64,000 nt of DNA, from assembly GCA_934693165.1 (NCBI GenBank), contig CAKUUX010000002.1:62001-126000 (forward strand), given 5' to 3'. Below are positions 8,270-16,377 of this stretch, piece by piece; positions within the stretch are counted from its first letter, which is position 1, and each line of letters opens with the position of its first letter. The position numbers and the translations under genes were made by a program. Source of the DNA: an uncultured Candidatus Melainabacteria bacterium. GTDB lineage: Bacteria; Cyanobacteriota; Vampirovibrionia; Gastranaerophilales; Gastranaerophilaceae. Below the pieces are notes generated by a model that searched no databases, had not been told where the DNA came from, and worked only from the letters and a program-made list of their open reading frames with translations.

Positions 8270-8880
8270 TCTATTATCCCTTGTTCTGAAAGTTGTTTTT
8301 TTATTCTGTTCAAACCTGTTTGAATAATTCTTGAAATTCTTGATTCTGAAATTTTGTATTCTACGGCCATTTCTCTAAGTTTTTTGTCTTTGAAAAATTT
8401 TTGTTCAATAAATTCTTTTTCTCTTTCAGGAATTGTTTCTAAAGCCTTCATAATTTTATTTTTTAATTGGAAGAATTCGTAATTTTCTTCTGGATTTTTG
8501 CTACTATCCTTAATTTGAGTAGGATTATCAGAATCAGCCATTTCTTCAATAGAAAGAATTGACTTATAAACGGCTGCTCTTAGTTCTTCTCCTGATTCCA
8601 TATCAAGTTTTTTTTGTTTTAGAGAATACCATCTGTATCTTCTTCTGATTTCGTTTCTAATAGCCCATTTCATTGCAGTTGAAAGGTAGGCGTTATTGTA
8701 ATCTTCAGGTTTGCCGTTTTTAAAAAGAATATATAAGGTGTGGGTATTAAGGTTTACAAGTTCTTGGTAGTCGACAAGATGAGTACCAGTTGAAAGCTTA
8801 GAATACTCTACTTTTGCAACGGTTTCTATTAAATCTTTGTATGCTCTTAAGTCTATGACTGGTTTTTGTTGTGTGTGCAT
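8266..8880 (-). CDS. Sigma-70 family RNA polymerase sigma factor
   Basis: 204 residues. Region 2-like sequence is at about residues 15-80 (STAMKWAIRNEIRRRYRWYSL, a -10-recognition-like helix). Region 4 is at about 145-200 (LETIPEREKEFIEQKFF, then the helix-turn-helix KLREMAVEYKISESRISRIIQTGLNRIKK). There is no region 1.1 and region 3 is short or absent, so this is an alternative sigma factor. The length and region 4 are reminiscent of FliA/SigF-type factors, but I cannot fix the regulon. CGGAG lies 4 bases before the ATG. It is translationally coupled to gcvPB, an unusual partner. Confidence 0.85.
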   Translation of the reverse strand: MHTQQKPVIDLRAYKDLIETVAKVEYSKLSTGTHLVDYQELVNLNTHTLYILFKNGKPEDYNNAYLSTAMKWAIRNEIRRRYRWYSLKQKKLDMESGEELRAAVYKSILSIEEMADSDNPTQIKDSSKNPEENYEFFQLKNKIMKALETIPEREKEFIEQKFFKDKKLREMAVEYKISESRISRIIQTGLNRIKKQLSEQGIIE

Positions 8881-8992
8881 TTACTCCGACAGCCCGATAT
8901 AACCTGTTCACCCCTACGTTTTTAGTTTACCTCAAAAATATGTAATCACCTATAAAAAATATTTTTTTAGAAATATTTTTTTACATAAAATG

Positions 8993-9025
8993 AAAGGGCG
9001 AAGTTCATTGTAACTTCGCCCTTTT
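8993..9025. terminator. Terminator after rpsT, GGCGAA family
   Basis: AAAGGGCGAAGTT / CATTGT / AACTTCGCCCTTT with short T-rich flanks on both strands. Lies directly downstream of rpsT (minus). Confidence 0.85.
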
Positions 9026-9045
9026 TAATCATTTTTACAAATTAA

Positions 9046-9315
9046 TTATTCAGCTAATAATTTGTTTACAGCAATTGTTAATCTTGATTTTTTTCTTGAA
9101 GCTGTGTTTTTGTGTAAAATACCTTTAGAAACTGCTTTATCGCAAAGTTGGTAAACTTTTGATAATGCGCCTTTTAATTCATCTTGATTTTTTGCTGTTG
9201 CTAATTCAAGAACTTTTTTAATTGCAGTTTTGATAGATGTTTTCATTGCAACGTTTTGCAATCTATTTTTTTCTGCCGTTAAAATTCTTTTTTTTGCTGA
9301 CTTAATGTTTGCCAT
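9046..9315 (-). CDS. rpsT: 30S ribosomal protein S20
   Basis: 89 basic residues with the S20 N-terminus MANIKSAKKRI and the conserved HKNTASRKKSRL near the C-terminus. It binds 16S rRNA during early 30S assembly. I start at the ATG at 9315, preceded by GAAAGGG. The frame extends 8 residues further up (MLRKKGKQ), but that is not part of the S20 family. Monocistronic, ended by a hairpin at 8993. Confidence 0.96.
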   Translation of the reverse strand: MANIKSAKKRILTAEKNRLQNVAMKTSIKTAIKKVLELATAKNQDELKGALSKVYQLCDKAVSKGILHKNTASRKKSRLTIAVNKLLAE

Positions 9316-9556
9316 TTGTTTTCCCTTCTTTCTTAACATTGTGCGTTTAATGACTACGCAACTTGTTGAGGTTTGGTGAGTAACTCTATTTTAGTACAAA
9401 AAAATATTTTTCAACATGTATTTTTTAAATTTTGTAACATTATTAGAATTATCATCTTAAATGACTATAGAAATAATTATTTTTTGATATATAATCTATG
9501 TAAATAAAGTGTAGAGATTTACATTAACTTAAAATACAGAGAGAACGGAGGCACTC

Positions 9557-11287
9557 ATGTCACTAGGACAATTCGTTTTTATGCTACACAGTCATTTACC
9601 CTATTATAGAAAAGCAGGTATGTGGCCGTTCGGTGAAGAAAACTTGTATGAATGTATGGCAGAAACATACGTTCCATTATTAAATGCTATTAGCGAATTA
9701 TACGATGAAGGTATTAAGGCAAATTTAACTGTTGGTATCACTCCAATTTTGGGTGAACAACTTATTGATGAACACTTAAACCAAGGTTTTGTTGAATACC
9801 TTGACTCAAGAATTAAAGCTGTTTCGGAAGATGTTGAAAGATATCCTGATCCAAATGTGGCTCACTCTCAACACTTAAGATATTTAGCTGATTATTATTT
9901 AAATCATTTCACAAAATTAAAAGATGATTTCGTAAATAAATACGAAATGAACTTGATTAAATATTTCAAAAAATACCAAGATTTAGGTTGTATTGAAATA
10001 ACAACTTCAGGTGCTACTCACGGTTTTTCACCATTGTTAGCAACTGATTCTAACTTGAATGCACAATTCAAAGTTGGTTCTGATACAACTAAGAGATTAT
10101 TCGGTAAAAAAGCAATGGGTGCATGGTTGCCTGAATGTGCTTATAGACAAGGTTATGAATATACAGGTTCAGATGGAAAGAAAAAATGGAGACCTGCAAT
10201 TGAAGTAACTTTACAAAACAATGATATCCAATACTTCTTTACAGAATCACACGTAATTGAAGGTGGTAATTCAATTGGTCATAGAAGAGTTGTTGGTATG
10301 TACGGTAATATTGAATATATTCCATTACCAAAACGTGAATTAACTGGTTATGACACATATTCGGCATACTGGTTACCAGATGCACAAGTTGCTGTTATGG
10401 GTAGAAACGATAGAGCAGGTTACCAAGTTTGGTCAGCTGCAGATGGTTATCCTGGTGACGGTTGCTTTAGAGAATTCCATAAAAAAGACGACAAATCAGG
10501 TATGCAATATTGGAGAATTACTTCTTCAACAACTGATTTAGGTGATAAAATGCTTTATGATCCAGTATTGGCTCAAAATAAAGTATGTGAAAACTCAGAC
10601 CACTATACACACTTAATCGAAAACTTGTTAAGAGATTACAAAAATTCTCACGACGGTAAAGAAGGTCTAGTAATGGTATCATTTGATACAGAATTGTTTG
10701 GTCACTGGTGGTTCGAAGGTGTTGAATTCATTAAACAAGTAATCAAAAAATTACACGATTACCATAAAGATGTAGAAATGATGACAGCTGGTGCATATCT
10801 TAAAAAATATCCACCAAAAGAAGCTATCCAAATCCCTGAATCTTCTTGGGGACAAGGTGGTCACTTCTATGTTTGGATGAATCACTTAACTGAATGGATG
10901 TGGCCAATTATTCATTCTTGCGAAAAACGTATTAATGATGTGGTTTCTAAATATGAAGAAAAACCAGAAGATAAGTTATTATTAAGAGCTTTAAGTCAAT
11001 TAGCTAGAGAAAACTTATTACTTCAATCTTCAGATTGGCCTTTCTTAATCACAACATGGCAAGCTAAAGACTATGCGACAGATAGATTTAGAGAACATGT
11101 TGATAGATTTGAATTAATTGCCGATATGATAGAATCTGGTAATATTGATGAAGCTAAATTACACGAAATTGAAGATATTGATAACTGCTTTGCAGATATT
11201 GATTATAGAGTATATCTTCCAATTGAAGAAGGTGTAATTCCTCAACAAGCTAAAAAGCTTCAACCTTTATATAAAAAAACTAAGTAA
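9557..11287 (+). CDS. GH57 1,4-alpha-glucan branching enzyme
   Basis: 576 residues of glycoside hydrolase family 57. The N-terminus GQFVFMLHSHLPYYRKAGMW is the first conserved region. The probable nucleophile Glu is in GAWLPECAYR (about residue 193) and the acid/base Asp in SFDTELFGHWWFEG (about 377). A DUF1957-like helical tail follows (SWGQGGHFYVWMN, SSDWPFLITTWQAKDYA), as in characterised GH57 branching enzymes. Likely role: making alpha-1,6 branches in glycogen in the cytosol. ACGGAGG lies 8 bases before the ATG. Codon use is like its neighbours. It stands alone between rpsT (divergent) and a terminator. Confidence 0.92.
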   Translation: MSLGQFVFMLHSHLPYYRKAGMWPFGEENLYECMAETYVPLLNAISELYDEGIKANLTVGITPILGEQLIDEHLNQGFVEYLDSRIKAVSEDVERYPDPNVAHSQHLRYLADYYLNHFTKLKDDFVNKYEMNLIKYFKKYQDLGCIEITTSGATHGFSPLLATDSNLNAQFKVGSDTTKRLFGKKAMGAWLPECAYRQGYEYTGSDGKKKWRPAIEVTLQNNDIQYFFTESHVIEGGNSIGHRRVVGMYGNIEYIPLPKRELTGYDTYSAYWLPDAQVAVMGRNDRAGYQVWSAADGYPGDGCFREFHKKDDKSGMQYWRITSSTTDLGDKMLYDPVLAQNKVCENSDHYTHLIENLLRDYKNSHDGKEGLVMVSFDTELFGHWWFEGVEFIKQVIKKLHDYHKDVEMMTAGAYLKKYPPKEAIQIPESSWGQGGHFYVWMNHLTEWMWPIIHSCEKRINDVVSKYEEKPEDKLLLRALSQLARENLLLQSSDWPFLITTWQAKDYATDRFREHVDRFELIADMIESGNIDEAKLHEIEDIDNCFADIDYRVYLPIEEGVIPQQAKKLQPLYKKTK

Positions 11288-11294
11288 TTTTGAA

Positions 11295-11343
11295 CAATAA
11301 AAAAACTAGGGCGAACGCAAAGCGTTCGCCCTAGTTTTTATTG
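11295..11343. terminator. Bidirectional terminator, GGCGAA family
   Basis: AATAAAAAAACTAGGGCGAACGC / AAA / matching arm ending in TTTTTATTG. It lies between the converging branching-enzyme (+) and GH38 (-) genes. Confidence 0.92.
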
Positions 11344-11358
11344 TTTATAAATTTATAT

Positions 11359-13422
11359 TTATATTACATAATTATATACATGTTGAATATATTTTTTGTA
11401 ATTTTCTATATCGTGGAAGGATACGGAGAATTCACAAACATTTTTGCCAAGCATTTGCGCATCATTTAGAGGCAACGGTGGACCTGCAGGAGTAGAACGA
11501 GCAGGATTTTTAGGGTTTGAAATAATGCCTGTTGCACGTAGAAGGGTTATTGCTATTGTATTTTTAAATACTTCGTATTCGTTCAAGCCTTTTGTTACTA
11601 TGCCAATGTTGTTTGCATTAACATAGCGTTGCATTGGCGCAGTATTTGTTGGTGCTTCAATACCTTTTGTTTTTGGTAAATTTTTTCTAATGTCATAATC
11701 AGGGTTGAATTCACGTTTGATAAGTTCGTTCATATCTTCTGAATATGTTTCAACGATAGGCTTTGTTGTATTTATTACAGCTTGAATTTTGTGATTTTCT
11801 TTTTTGTTGTTGTAAACCACTTTGAAATCAAGGCTATCAGAATTTTTGTCTAATGATATATATATATTAGAATTTTCTGTAACTAGTTTTAAAGTGCATC
11901 TCAAATCGCCTTTTAACGCAATTTCTGAGGATAAAATTTCTTCAACTTTGCCATAATCAGTTTCTTCTGGTGCAAAATTGTAAGTATCTCCAAGATCTTT
12001 AAAATTACGTATTTCAAGGAAATTTTTTATATTGTTTACTTTAATTTTTCCATTTATGATTTCAATATTTATTTTTGAATTTTTTATGTAATTTTCACCA
12101 ATTTCTAAATCGGTTTCAGCGTTCGATTCAATTTTTTCACGCATTTCTGTCGGTTGAAGATTTTTTACCTCAATAAGATACGTATATATATTTTTGAAAT
12201 CTTCTGTTACTGGAATTCTTAATGTATCTTGAAGTATTTCGTTTTCAAAACCTTTACGAGTTGCAACTTTTTGGAACGGTAAATCAAGTTCTGAGTCAAA
12301 TTCTACAACTCCTGAATAAGTTTCATCACCAAAATTCATTACAAATGCGTCTGATAATTTGAAATGTACTTCGTCAATAATTGTTTGGGCAATTTGAAGA
12401 ACCTTTTTGTATTTTAAGGTATTTTCAAAATGTACATCATCCGTTGAACATCCACAAATACCGTCATGAGCCATGTTTTCGATTAGTAATTTGTATGCGT
12501 ATTCGATTAGGCTGTCGTATTTTAAATTAAAATGTTTTTGAGCTCTGTTTGCTAAATCCAACATATACGAAGCTTTTGTGCGTAATTTTTTTAAATCCAT
12601 TCTTGCAGAGTAGCAACCTTGAAGAATAAAGGTCAATGAATTATCACGAAGCTCATCATTATGTTCATATTTAAAATTATTTTTTACTTCTTTAAAATAA
12701 TCAAATGGTGAACCCAAGACTATTTGGTAATCTTCAAGTAATGTGTTAACTTCTCTAATTTGAGAAGTTATATTTTCTGGAACGCCTAAATGGTCAGCGC
12801 CAATTGGCATTAATAAAGTATTTGAAGATTTTTCTGCAATTTTATCTAAATTTGTTTTTAAAAAGTTAGCTTTTTCTTCAAGAGTTAAGTTCGTAGCAAA
12901 AATATCCATAAAATATCCACGGACAAGGTTTACACAATCAATTCCCATATATTTGAATTCTGCAGGAATATCTCCACAACCTCTCCATACAACTGCTTTA
13001 TCTATTCCGTATTTTTGGAAAGATGTCGGAATGTTTTTGCTGTGTCCGAAAGTATCTGCAAGATATCCGATAAAATCTTCACAGCCAAGTTCTCTTGATA
13101 TTTTTAAACCTATTTCTAAATTCTTTTCAAAAGTTATTTTGTCGCACAAATACTCGTCCACAAGACAGTAACAAGGACCTACAAAAAGACGTTTTTCTTT
13201 GATTAATTTTTTTACTAAGATTTCTTTTTCTGGTCTAATTTGTAAATAATCTAATAATGCGCCAACTTGTCCATCAAAATAGAATGATGGAATTTTATTT
13301 TGTTCTAATAAATTTAGGACATTGTCGAACACTCTTAAAAGACGTATTCTGAATACTTCAAATTCTCTGTACCATTCTCTGTCCCAATGTGTGTGCAAAT
13401 ATGCAATAACTTTTTTCTTCAT
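11359..13422 (-). CDS. GH38 alpha-mannosidase
   Basis: 687 residues. The GH38 catalytic domain begins at once (AYLHTHWDREWYREF, metal-binding His and Asp) and continues through FYFDGQVGALLDYLQIRP, LADTFGHSKNIP (about residues 122-132), AVVWRGCGD and AHDGICGCSTDDVH, the family's ordered motifs. The C-terminal beta-sandwich is shorter than in the roughly 870-residue MngB-type enzymes but looks complete. There is no signal peptide, so it probably cleaves imported mannosides or mannosylglycerate-type compounds in the cytosol. A TATAAT six bases before the ATG and the lack of a Shine-Dalgarno point to a leaderless mRNA. Divergent from folK. Confidence 0.92.
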   Translation of the reverse strand: MKKKVIAYLHTHWDREWYREFEVFRIRLLRVFDNVLNLLEQNKIPSFYFDGQVGALLDYLQIRPEKEILVKKLIKEKRLFVGPCYCLVDEYLCDKITFEKNLEIGLKISRELGCEDFIGYLADTFGHSKNIPTSFQKYGIDKAVVWRGCGDIPAEFKYMGIDCVNLVRGYFMDIFATNLTLEEKANFLKTNLDKIAEKSSNTLLMPIGADHLGVPENITSQIREVNTLLEDYQIVLGSPFDYFKEVKNNFKYEHNDELRDNSLTFILQGCYSARMDLKKLRTKASYMLDLANRAQKHFNLKYDSLIEYAYKLLIENMAHDGICGCSTDDVHFENTLKYKKVLQIAQTIIDEVHFKLSDAFVMNFGDETYSGVVEFDSELDLPFQKVATRKGFENEILQDTLRIPVTEDFKNIYTYLIEVKNLQPTEMREKIESNAETDLEIGENYIKNSKINIEIINGKIKVNNIKNFLEIRNFKDLGDTYNFAPEETDYGKVEEILSSEIALKGDLRCTLKLVTENSNIYISLDKNSDSLDFKVVYNNKKENHKIQAVINTTKPIVETYSEDMNELIKREFNPDYDIRKNLPKTKGIEAPTNTAPMQRYVNANNIGIVTKGLNEYEVFKNTIAITLLRATGIISNPKNPARSTPAGPPLPLNDAQMLGKNVCEFSVSFHDIENYKKYIQHVYNYVI

Positions 13423-13437
13423 GTATATATTATACCA
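13423..13437 (-). promoter_or_regulatory. Leaderless extended -10 promoter of GH38 gene
   Basis: On the minus strand: TGG TATAAT, then ATATAC (six bases), then the ATG. TATAAT spans 13434-13429. No clear -35 and no Shine-Dalgarno, so transcription should start at or next to the A of the ATG. Confidence 0.75.
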
Positions 13438-13471
13438 CTTTTTGTAAGTATTTAATAATTTATTAACATGA

Positions 13472-13505
13472 TTGACAAAGTTTCAAAAAACTGTACAATT
13501 GTTTT
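13472..13505 (+). promoter_or_regulatory. Leaderless promoter of folK
   Basis: TTGACA (13472-13477), 16-base spacer, TACAAT (13494-13499), then six bases to the ATG at 13506. There is no ribosome-binding site. Confidence 0.85.
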
Positions 13506-14012
13506 ATGGCATTAGTATATTTAAGTTTAGGTTCAAATAAAGGAGATAGAGTCGGTTTTATACAACAAGCGACTAGTTTGCTAAATCAAGATAAACAAGT
13601 TGAGTTGATAAGAACATCTGCTTTTTATGAAACAGAACCTTGGCAGACTGATTCAAGCAATTGGTTTGTAAATGCAGTTATTGAGATTAAGACAGAATAT
13701 TCTCCACAAGATTTGTTGAAATTGTGTAACCAAGTTGAAGCACAATTAGGACGTGATAGAGAAACAGAAGGTTTTTATGGTGATAGAACAATTGATATTG
13801 ATATCTTGTTCTATGATAGAGAAATAATTTATACAGAAAATTTGGTAATACCTCATAAATATTTCCATAAGAGAGCATTTACATTAGTTCCGATGTTGGA
13901 ACTATCTCCAGATTTTGTACATCCTGAGTTGAAAAAATCTGTTATGGAATTACATGATGAATTAGAAAATCCAGAAATGGTATTTTTATATGGAACAAGG
14001 GTTGATATCTAA
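13506..14012 (+). CDS. folK: 2-amino-4-hydroxy-6-hydroxymethyldihydropteridine pyrophosphokinase
   Basis: 168 residues, the usual HPPK length. It pyrophosphorylates the pterin alcohol before condensation by FolP in folate synthesis. Motifs: YLSLGSNKGDR, SAFYETEPW, NAVIEIKT, LGRDRE, the catalytic GDRTIDIDIL and LVIPHKYFHKRAFTLVPMLEL. A near-consensus promoter places the transcription start at the ATG. The 3' end overlaps the next gene by 23 bases. folP and folE2 are also in this window but in separate units. Confidence 0.96.
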   Translation: MALVYLSLGSNKGDRVGFIQQATSLLNQDKQVELIRTSAFYETEPWQTDSSNWFVNAVIEIKTEYSPQDLLKLCNQVEAQLGRDRETEGFYGDRTIDIDILFYDREIIYTENLVIPHKYFHKRAFTLVPMLELSPDFVHPELKKSVMELHDELENPEMVFLYGTRVDI

Positions 14013-15156
14013 GCCGAAGGTTGCAATTATAGGTGCAGGGCCTGCAGGTTGTATGTGTGCTATTACAATTGCTGATAATTGTGATGTTACGCTATTTGAT
14101 ATGTCAAAACCACTGTTGACTCTACTTGCAACAGGTGGTGGCAGATGTAATTTAGCTCATGATGAATATGATTTTAAAGAATTAGCTCATGCATACCCAA
14201 GAGGTGAAAAGTTTTTGTATTCGCCTTTTTCAAAGTTTTCTACAGCTGATACATTGGAGTTTTTTGAAAGTATTGGCGTAAAAACTTATGCACAAGAGGA
14301 TGGTAGAATTTTTCCTGAATCTAATTCTGCAAAAGATGTTAGAAATAAAATGCTTTGTCATTTGAAGAAAACAAAGTTTTTACAAGAAAAAGTATTAGAT
14401 ATTCAAAAAATTGATGAAAAATTTTATGTAAGAACTGCTAATAATAAATATATATATGATTATGTTGTGGTTGCTATAGGAACTCATAATGGCTTGCAAT
14501 TTCTAAATAAATTGCCACATAAATTAATAGAACTTAAACCTTCTTTGTGTGGTCTAATCACAAAGTGTGATGTTTCTACTCTAAAAGGAGTAGTTTTGAA
14601 GGGGGTAATTCTTAAGTATAAAAAAATAGTTCTTGAGGGTGATATGCTCTTTACGGATAATGGAGTATCTGGTCCAGTAATTTTTAAACTCTCATCGGTT
14701 AATTCTCGAGTAGAATACCCTTTTGAGGTAAAAATTCAACTTGTAAAAGATTTGGATAAAATTGAGTCAGCTCTGAAAAATGGCAATAATAAAGCGATTA
14801 AGACTGTACTGTGCGACTTTATGCCAAAATCTTTTGTGAATTATTTGCTGGATTTTTTGAAAATAGATGGTGAAATTAAATGCAATTCATTAAAAACTAA
14901 TACTAAAGTATTACTTCTTGAGTCTATAGAGGGTTTTTCTATGACCTTTGTAAAACCTAGAAAGGGTGGTGAAACGGTCTTTTCGGGGGGTGTGGATTTG
15001 TCAAAAATTACTTCAAATTTTGAGTCAAAATTGATAGAAAAATTATACTTTTGTGGCGAAATCCTAGATATAGACGGCTTTTGTGGTGGGTATAACCTCC
15101 AAAACTGTTGGACTAGTGGGCATTTGGCAGGTTTGAATATCCTTGAAACCATGTAG
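13990..15156 (+). CDS. BaiN/HI0933-family NAD(P)/FAD-dependent oxidoreductase
   Basis: 388 residues. The N-terminal Rossmann FAD site is VAIIGAGPAGCMCAI, followed by the family signature TGGGRCNLAH, GRIFPESNSAKDV, the second nucleotide motif VVVAIGTH, and the C-terminal GGVDLSKI, FCGEILDIDGFCGGYNLQNCWTSGHLAG. Same group as YhiN/HI0933 and the bile-acid dehydrogenase BaiN; the physiological substrate is usually unknown. The ATG lies inside the end of folK (23-base overlap). A TTG at 14002 is an alternative start, but its upstream AAGG is too close. Confidence 0.88.
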   Translation: MEQGLISKPKVAIIGAGPAGCMCAITIADNCDVTLFDMSKPLLTLLATGGGRCNLAHDEYDFKELAHAYPRGEKFLYSPFSKFSTADTLEFFESIGVKTYAQEDGRIFPESNSAKDVRNKMLCHLKKTKFLQEKVLDIQKIDEKFYVRTANNKYIYDYVVVAIGTHNGLQFLNKLPHKLIELKPSLCGLITKCDVSTLKGVVLKGVILKYKKIVLEGDMLFTDNGVSGPVIFKLSSVNSRVEYPFEVKIQLVKDLDKIESALKNGNNKAIKTVLCDFMPKSFVNYLLDFLKIDGEIKCNSLKTNTKVLLLESIEGFSMTFVKPRKGGETVFSGGVDLSKITSNFESKLIEKLYFCGEILDIDGFCGGYNLQNCWTSGHLAGLNILETM

Positions 15157-15169
15157 GGACATGGTTTTC
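15145..15169 (+). terminator. Hairpin spanning the BaiN-family stop codon
   Basis: GAAACCATG / TAGGGA / CATGGTTTTC. The stop TAG begins the loop. The T-run is weak, so it is either a poor terminator or another element of the AAACCATG class. Confidence 0.5.
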
Positions 15170-15414
15170 AGCTGATTTTCTAAAACTCAATACTGGTGCG
15201 TATTTTGACGATTTACTAAAAATTAATTATTAAGTTTTGTAAATATATAGCCTTTTGGTGTTATAAAGAACTAGTTCTATGGTATTATATAAATGTAAGC
15301 AATTTATGTCGTAACTACTTCTTTTAGATGACATTTATCTCAATAGGTTGATTTTAGAATGAGTTAGTGATAGCATACTTGTATTAATCGCATATAGTAA
15401 TAAAGGATTATTTT
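15157..15414. other. Upstream region of the pilin-like gene
   Basis: 258 bases with no gene. It holds a hairpin at its left edge, a 12-base perfect palindrome at 15267-15278, an extended -10 just after it, and a presumptive leader of roughly 115 bases before the pilin ATG. Confidence 0.6.
15267..15288 (+). promoter_or_regulatory. Palindrome next to a possible extended -10 (pilin promoter)
   Basis: AGAACTAGTTCT (15267-15278) is a perfect 12-base palindrome, followed by TGG TATTAT (-10 at 15283-15288). A dimeric regulator bound there would cover the -20 to -15 region. The half-site GAAC resembles LexA half-sites, but the two-base spacing does not match the known boxes. Confidence 0.4.
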
Positions 15415-16059
15415 ATGGACAAAAGATCAGGTTTCACCCTTGCTGAAGTTTTAATCACATTGGCTATCATCGGTACTGTTGCCGCAATGACTATCCCAAC
15501 GTTGATGACAAACACTAACAAAATGGAATTTAAAACAGGGTTTAAGAAAATACTTTCTACAACAAACCAAGCAATTACTATGAGTGTTGCTCTAAACTAT
15601 GTAGATTTTTCAGATACTGTTTCTACTGCTACAGACCCAACAACATCTATCTTGGGTATCTTAATTGGTAGAATGCACGTTACAAAAACAATTAACGGTA
15701 AGGCAGATACTGCTGCGACTCGTATGTTTGGTGGTAGTGTAAATTCGAACTATACAGTGTTCTTTGCTGATGGTATGGCTCTATCATTTCCAAACACATC
15801 TAAAAACTGTAAAGTTACTTCAGCAGGTCGTGCTGATATCTGTAAAGCAATTGTTGACGTAAATGGTACTCGTGCTCCAAACAAATTGTCACACTGTTTG
15901 GGTACACAAGTTAAAACTGCTACTACTGATGCTACCACTGTAGGTAGTGGTTGTTCTCCAGAAAATGCTTTTATAGCTGACCAATACTCAGTTTTCTTAG
16001 CAGACCAACAAGTTCAACCAAACGGTCAATGTGCTAAATACGTTTTATTTGAAAACTAA
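15415..16059 (+). CDS. Type IV pilin-like / pseudopilin protein
   Basis: 214 residues. A short basic leader and the prepilin peptidase site RSG|FTLAEVLITLAIIG are followed by the N-terminal hydrophobic helix, with the Glu at +5. The rest is a variable Thr/Ala/Asn-rich globular domain with several Cys (NCKVTSAGRADICKA, SHCLG, GSGCSP, GQCAKYV) that could form disulfides outside the cell. It should be processed and N-methylated, then assembled by T4P/T2SS machinery; a GspC-F operon is at 53-59 kb and pilT at 37 kb. AAAGGA precedes the start; an intrinsic terminator follows, so it is monocistronic. Confidence 0.88.
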   Translation: MDKRSGFTLAEVLITLAIIGTVAAMTIPTLMTNTNKMEFKTGFKKILSTTNQAITMSVALNYVDFSDTVSTATDPTTSILGILIGRMHVTKTINGKADTAATRMFGGSVNSNYTVFFADGMALSFPNTSKNCKVTSAGRADICKAIVDVNGTRAPNKLSHCLGTQVKTATTDATTVGSGCSPENAFIADQYSVFLADQQVQPNGQCAKYVLFEN

Positions 16060-16081
16060 TAAAACATATAAAATTTAAAAC

Positions 16082-16112
16082 AAAAAACCACCTTTCTAAA
16101 AGGTGGTTTTTT
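16082..16112 (+). terminator. Terminator of pilin-like gene
   Basis: AAAAAACCACCTTT / CTA / AAAGGTGGTTTTTT with a T-run. Confidence 0.9.
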
Positions 16113-16170
16113 GTGTGTATCCTTTCTCTCTATTTTACAAAATTAAAGTGAGGTGAGGAAAGTAAATATT

Positions 16171-16206
16171 ACCCTCTCCCAATACTGGGAGAGGGTAGGG
16201 TGAGGG
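16171..16206. repeat. REP-like palindrome (CCCTCTCCC type)
   Basis: ACCCTCTCCC / AATACT / GGGAGAGGGT followed by AGGGTGAGGG. It is far more GC-rich than its surroundings and resembles the CCCTC(A/T)CCC palindromic intergenic repeats found in many bacterial genomes. Only one copy is in the window. Confidence 0.6.
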
Positions 16207-16239
16207 TTCACTCATCTTCTTTAAATATTGTTAAAATGC

Positions 16240-16268
16240 TTGCATTTGATTGTAAATTTTTGTATAAT
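16240..16268 (+). promoter_or_regulatory. Sigma-70-type promoter of GGDEF/HD-GYP gene
   Basis: TTGCAT (16240-16245), 17-base spacer, TATAAT (16263-16268). This gives a leader of about 100 bases before the TTG start. Confidence 0.75.
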
Positions 16269-16377
16269 TTTTATATAAAAATACATAATTTCTTTAATAA
16301 ATTTTAATCCACAAAGCAATTATTTAAGTGTCATGGTTTTTATATTTATATAGTTAATAGTAAAGGTTATTTTTAGT

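Larger units (their letters stand above)
16060..16377. other. 318-base intergenic region
   Basis: No gene seen. From left to right it holds the pilin terminator (16082-16112), a CCCTCTCCC-type palindromic repeat (16171-16206), a good sigma-70 promoter (16240-16268) and a roughly 100-base leader containing CATGGTTT (16332-16339). Confidence 0.7.

Noticed and set aside
15267..15278. LexA (SOS) box
   Set aside because: Half-sites match GAAC/GTTC, but they are two bases apart instead of four, and the downstream gene is a pilin.
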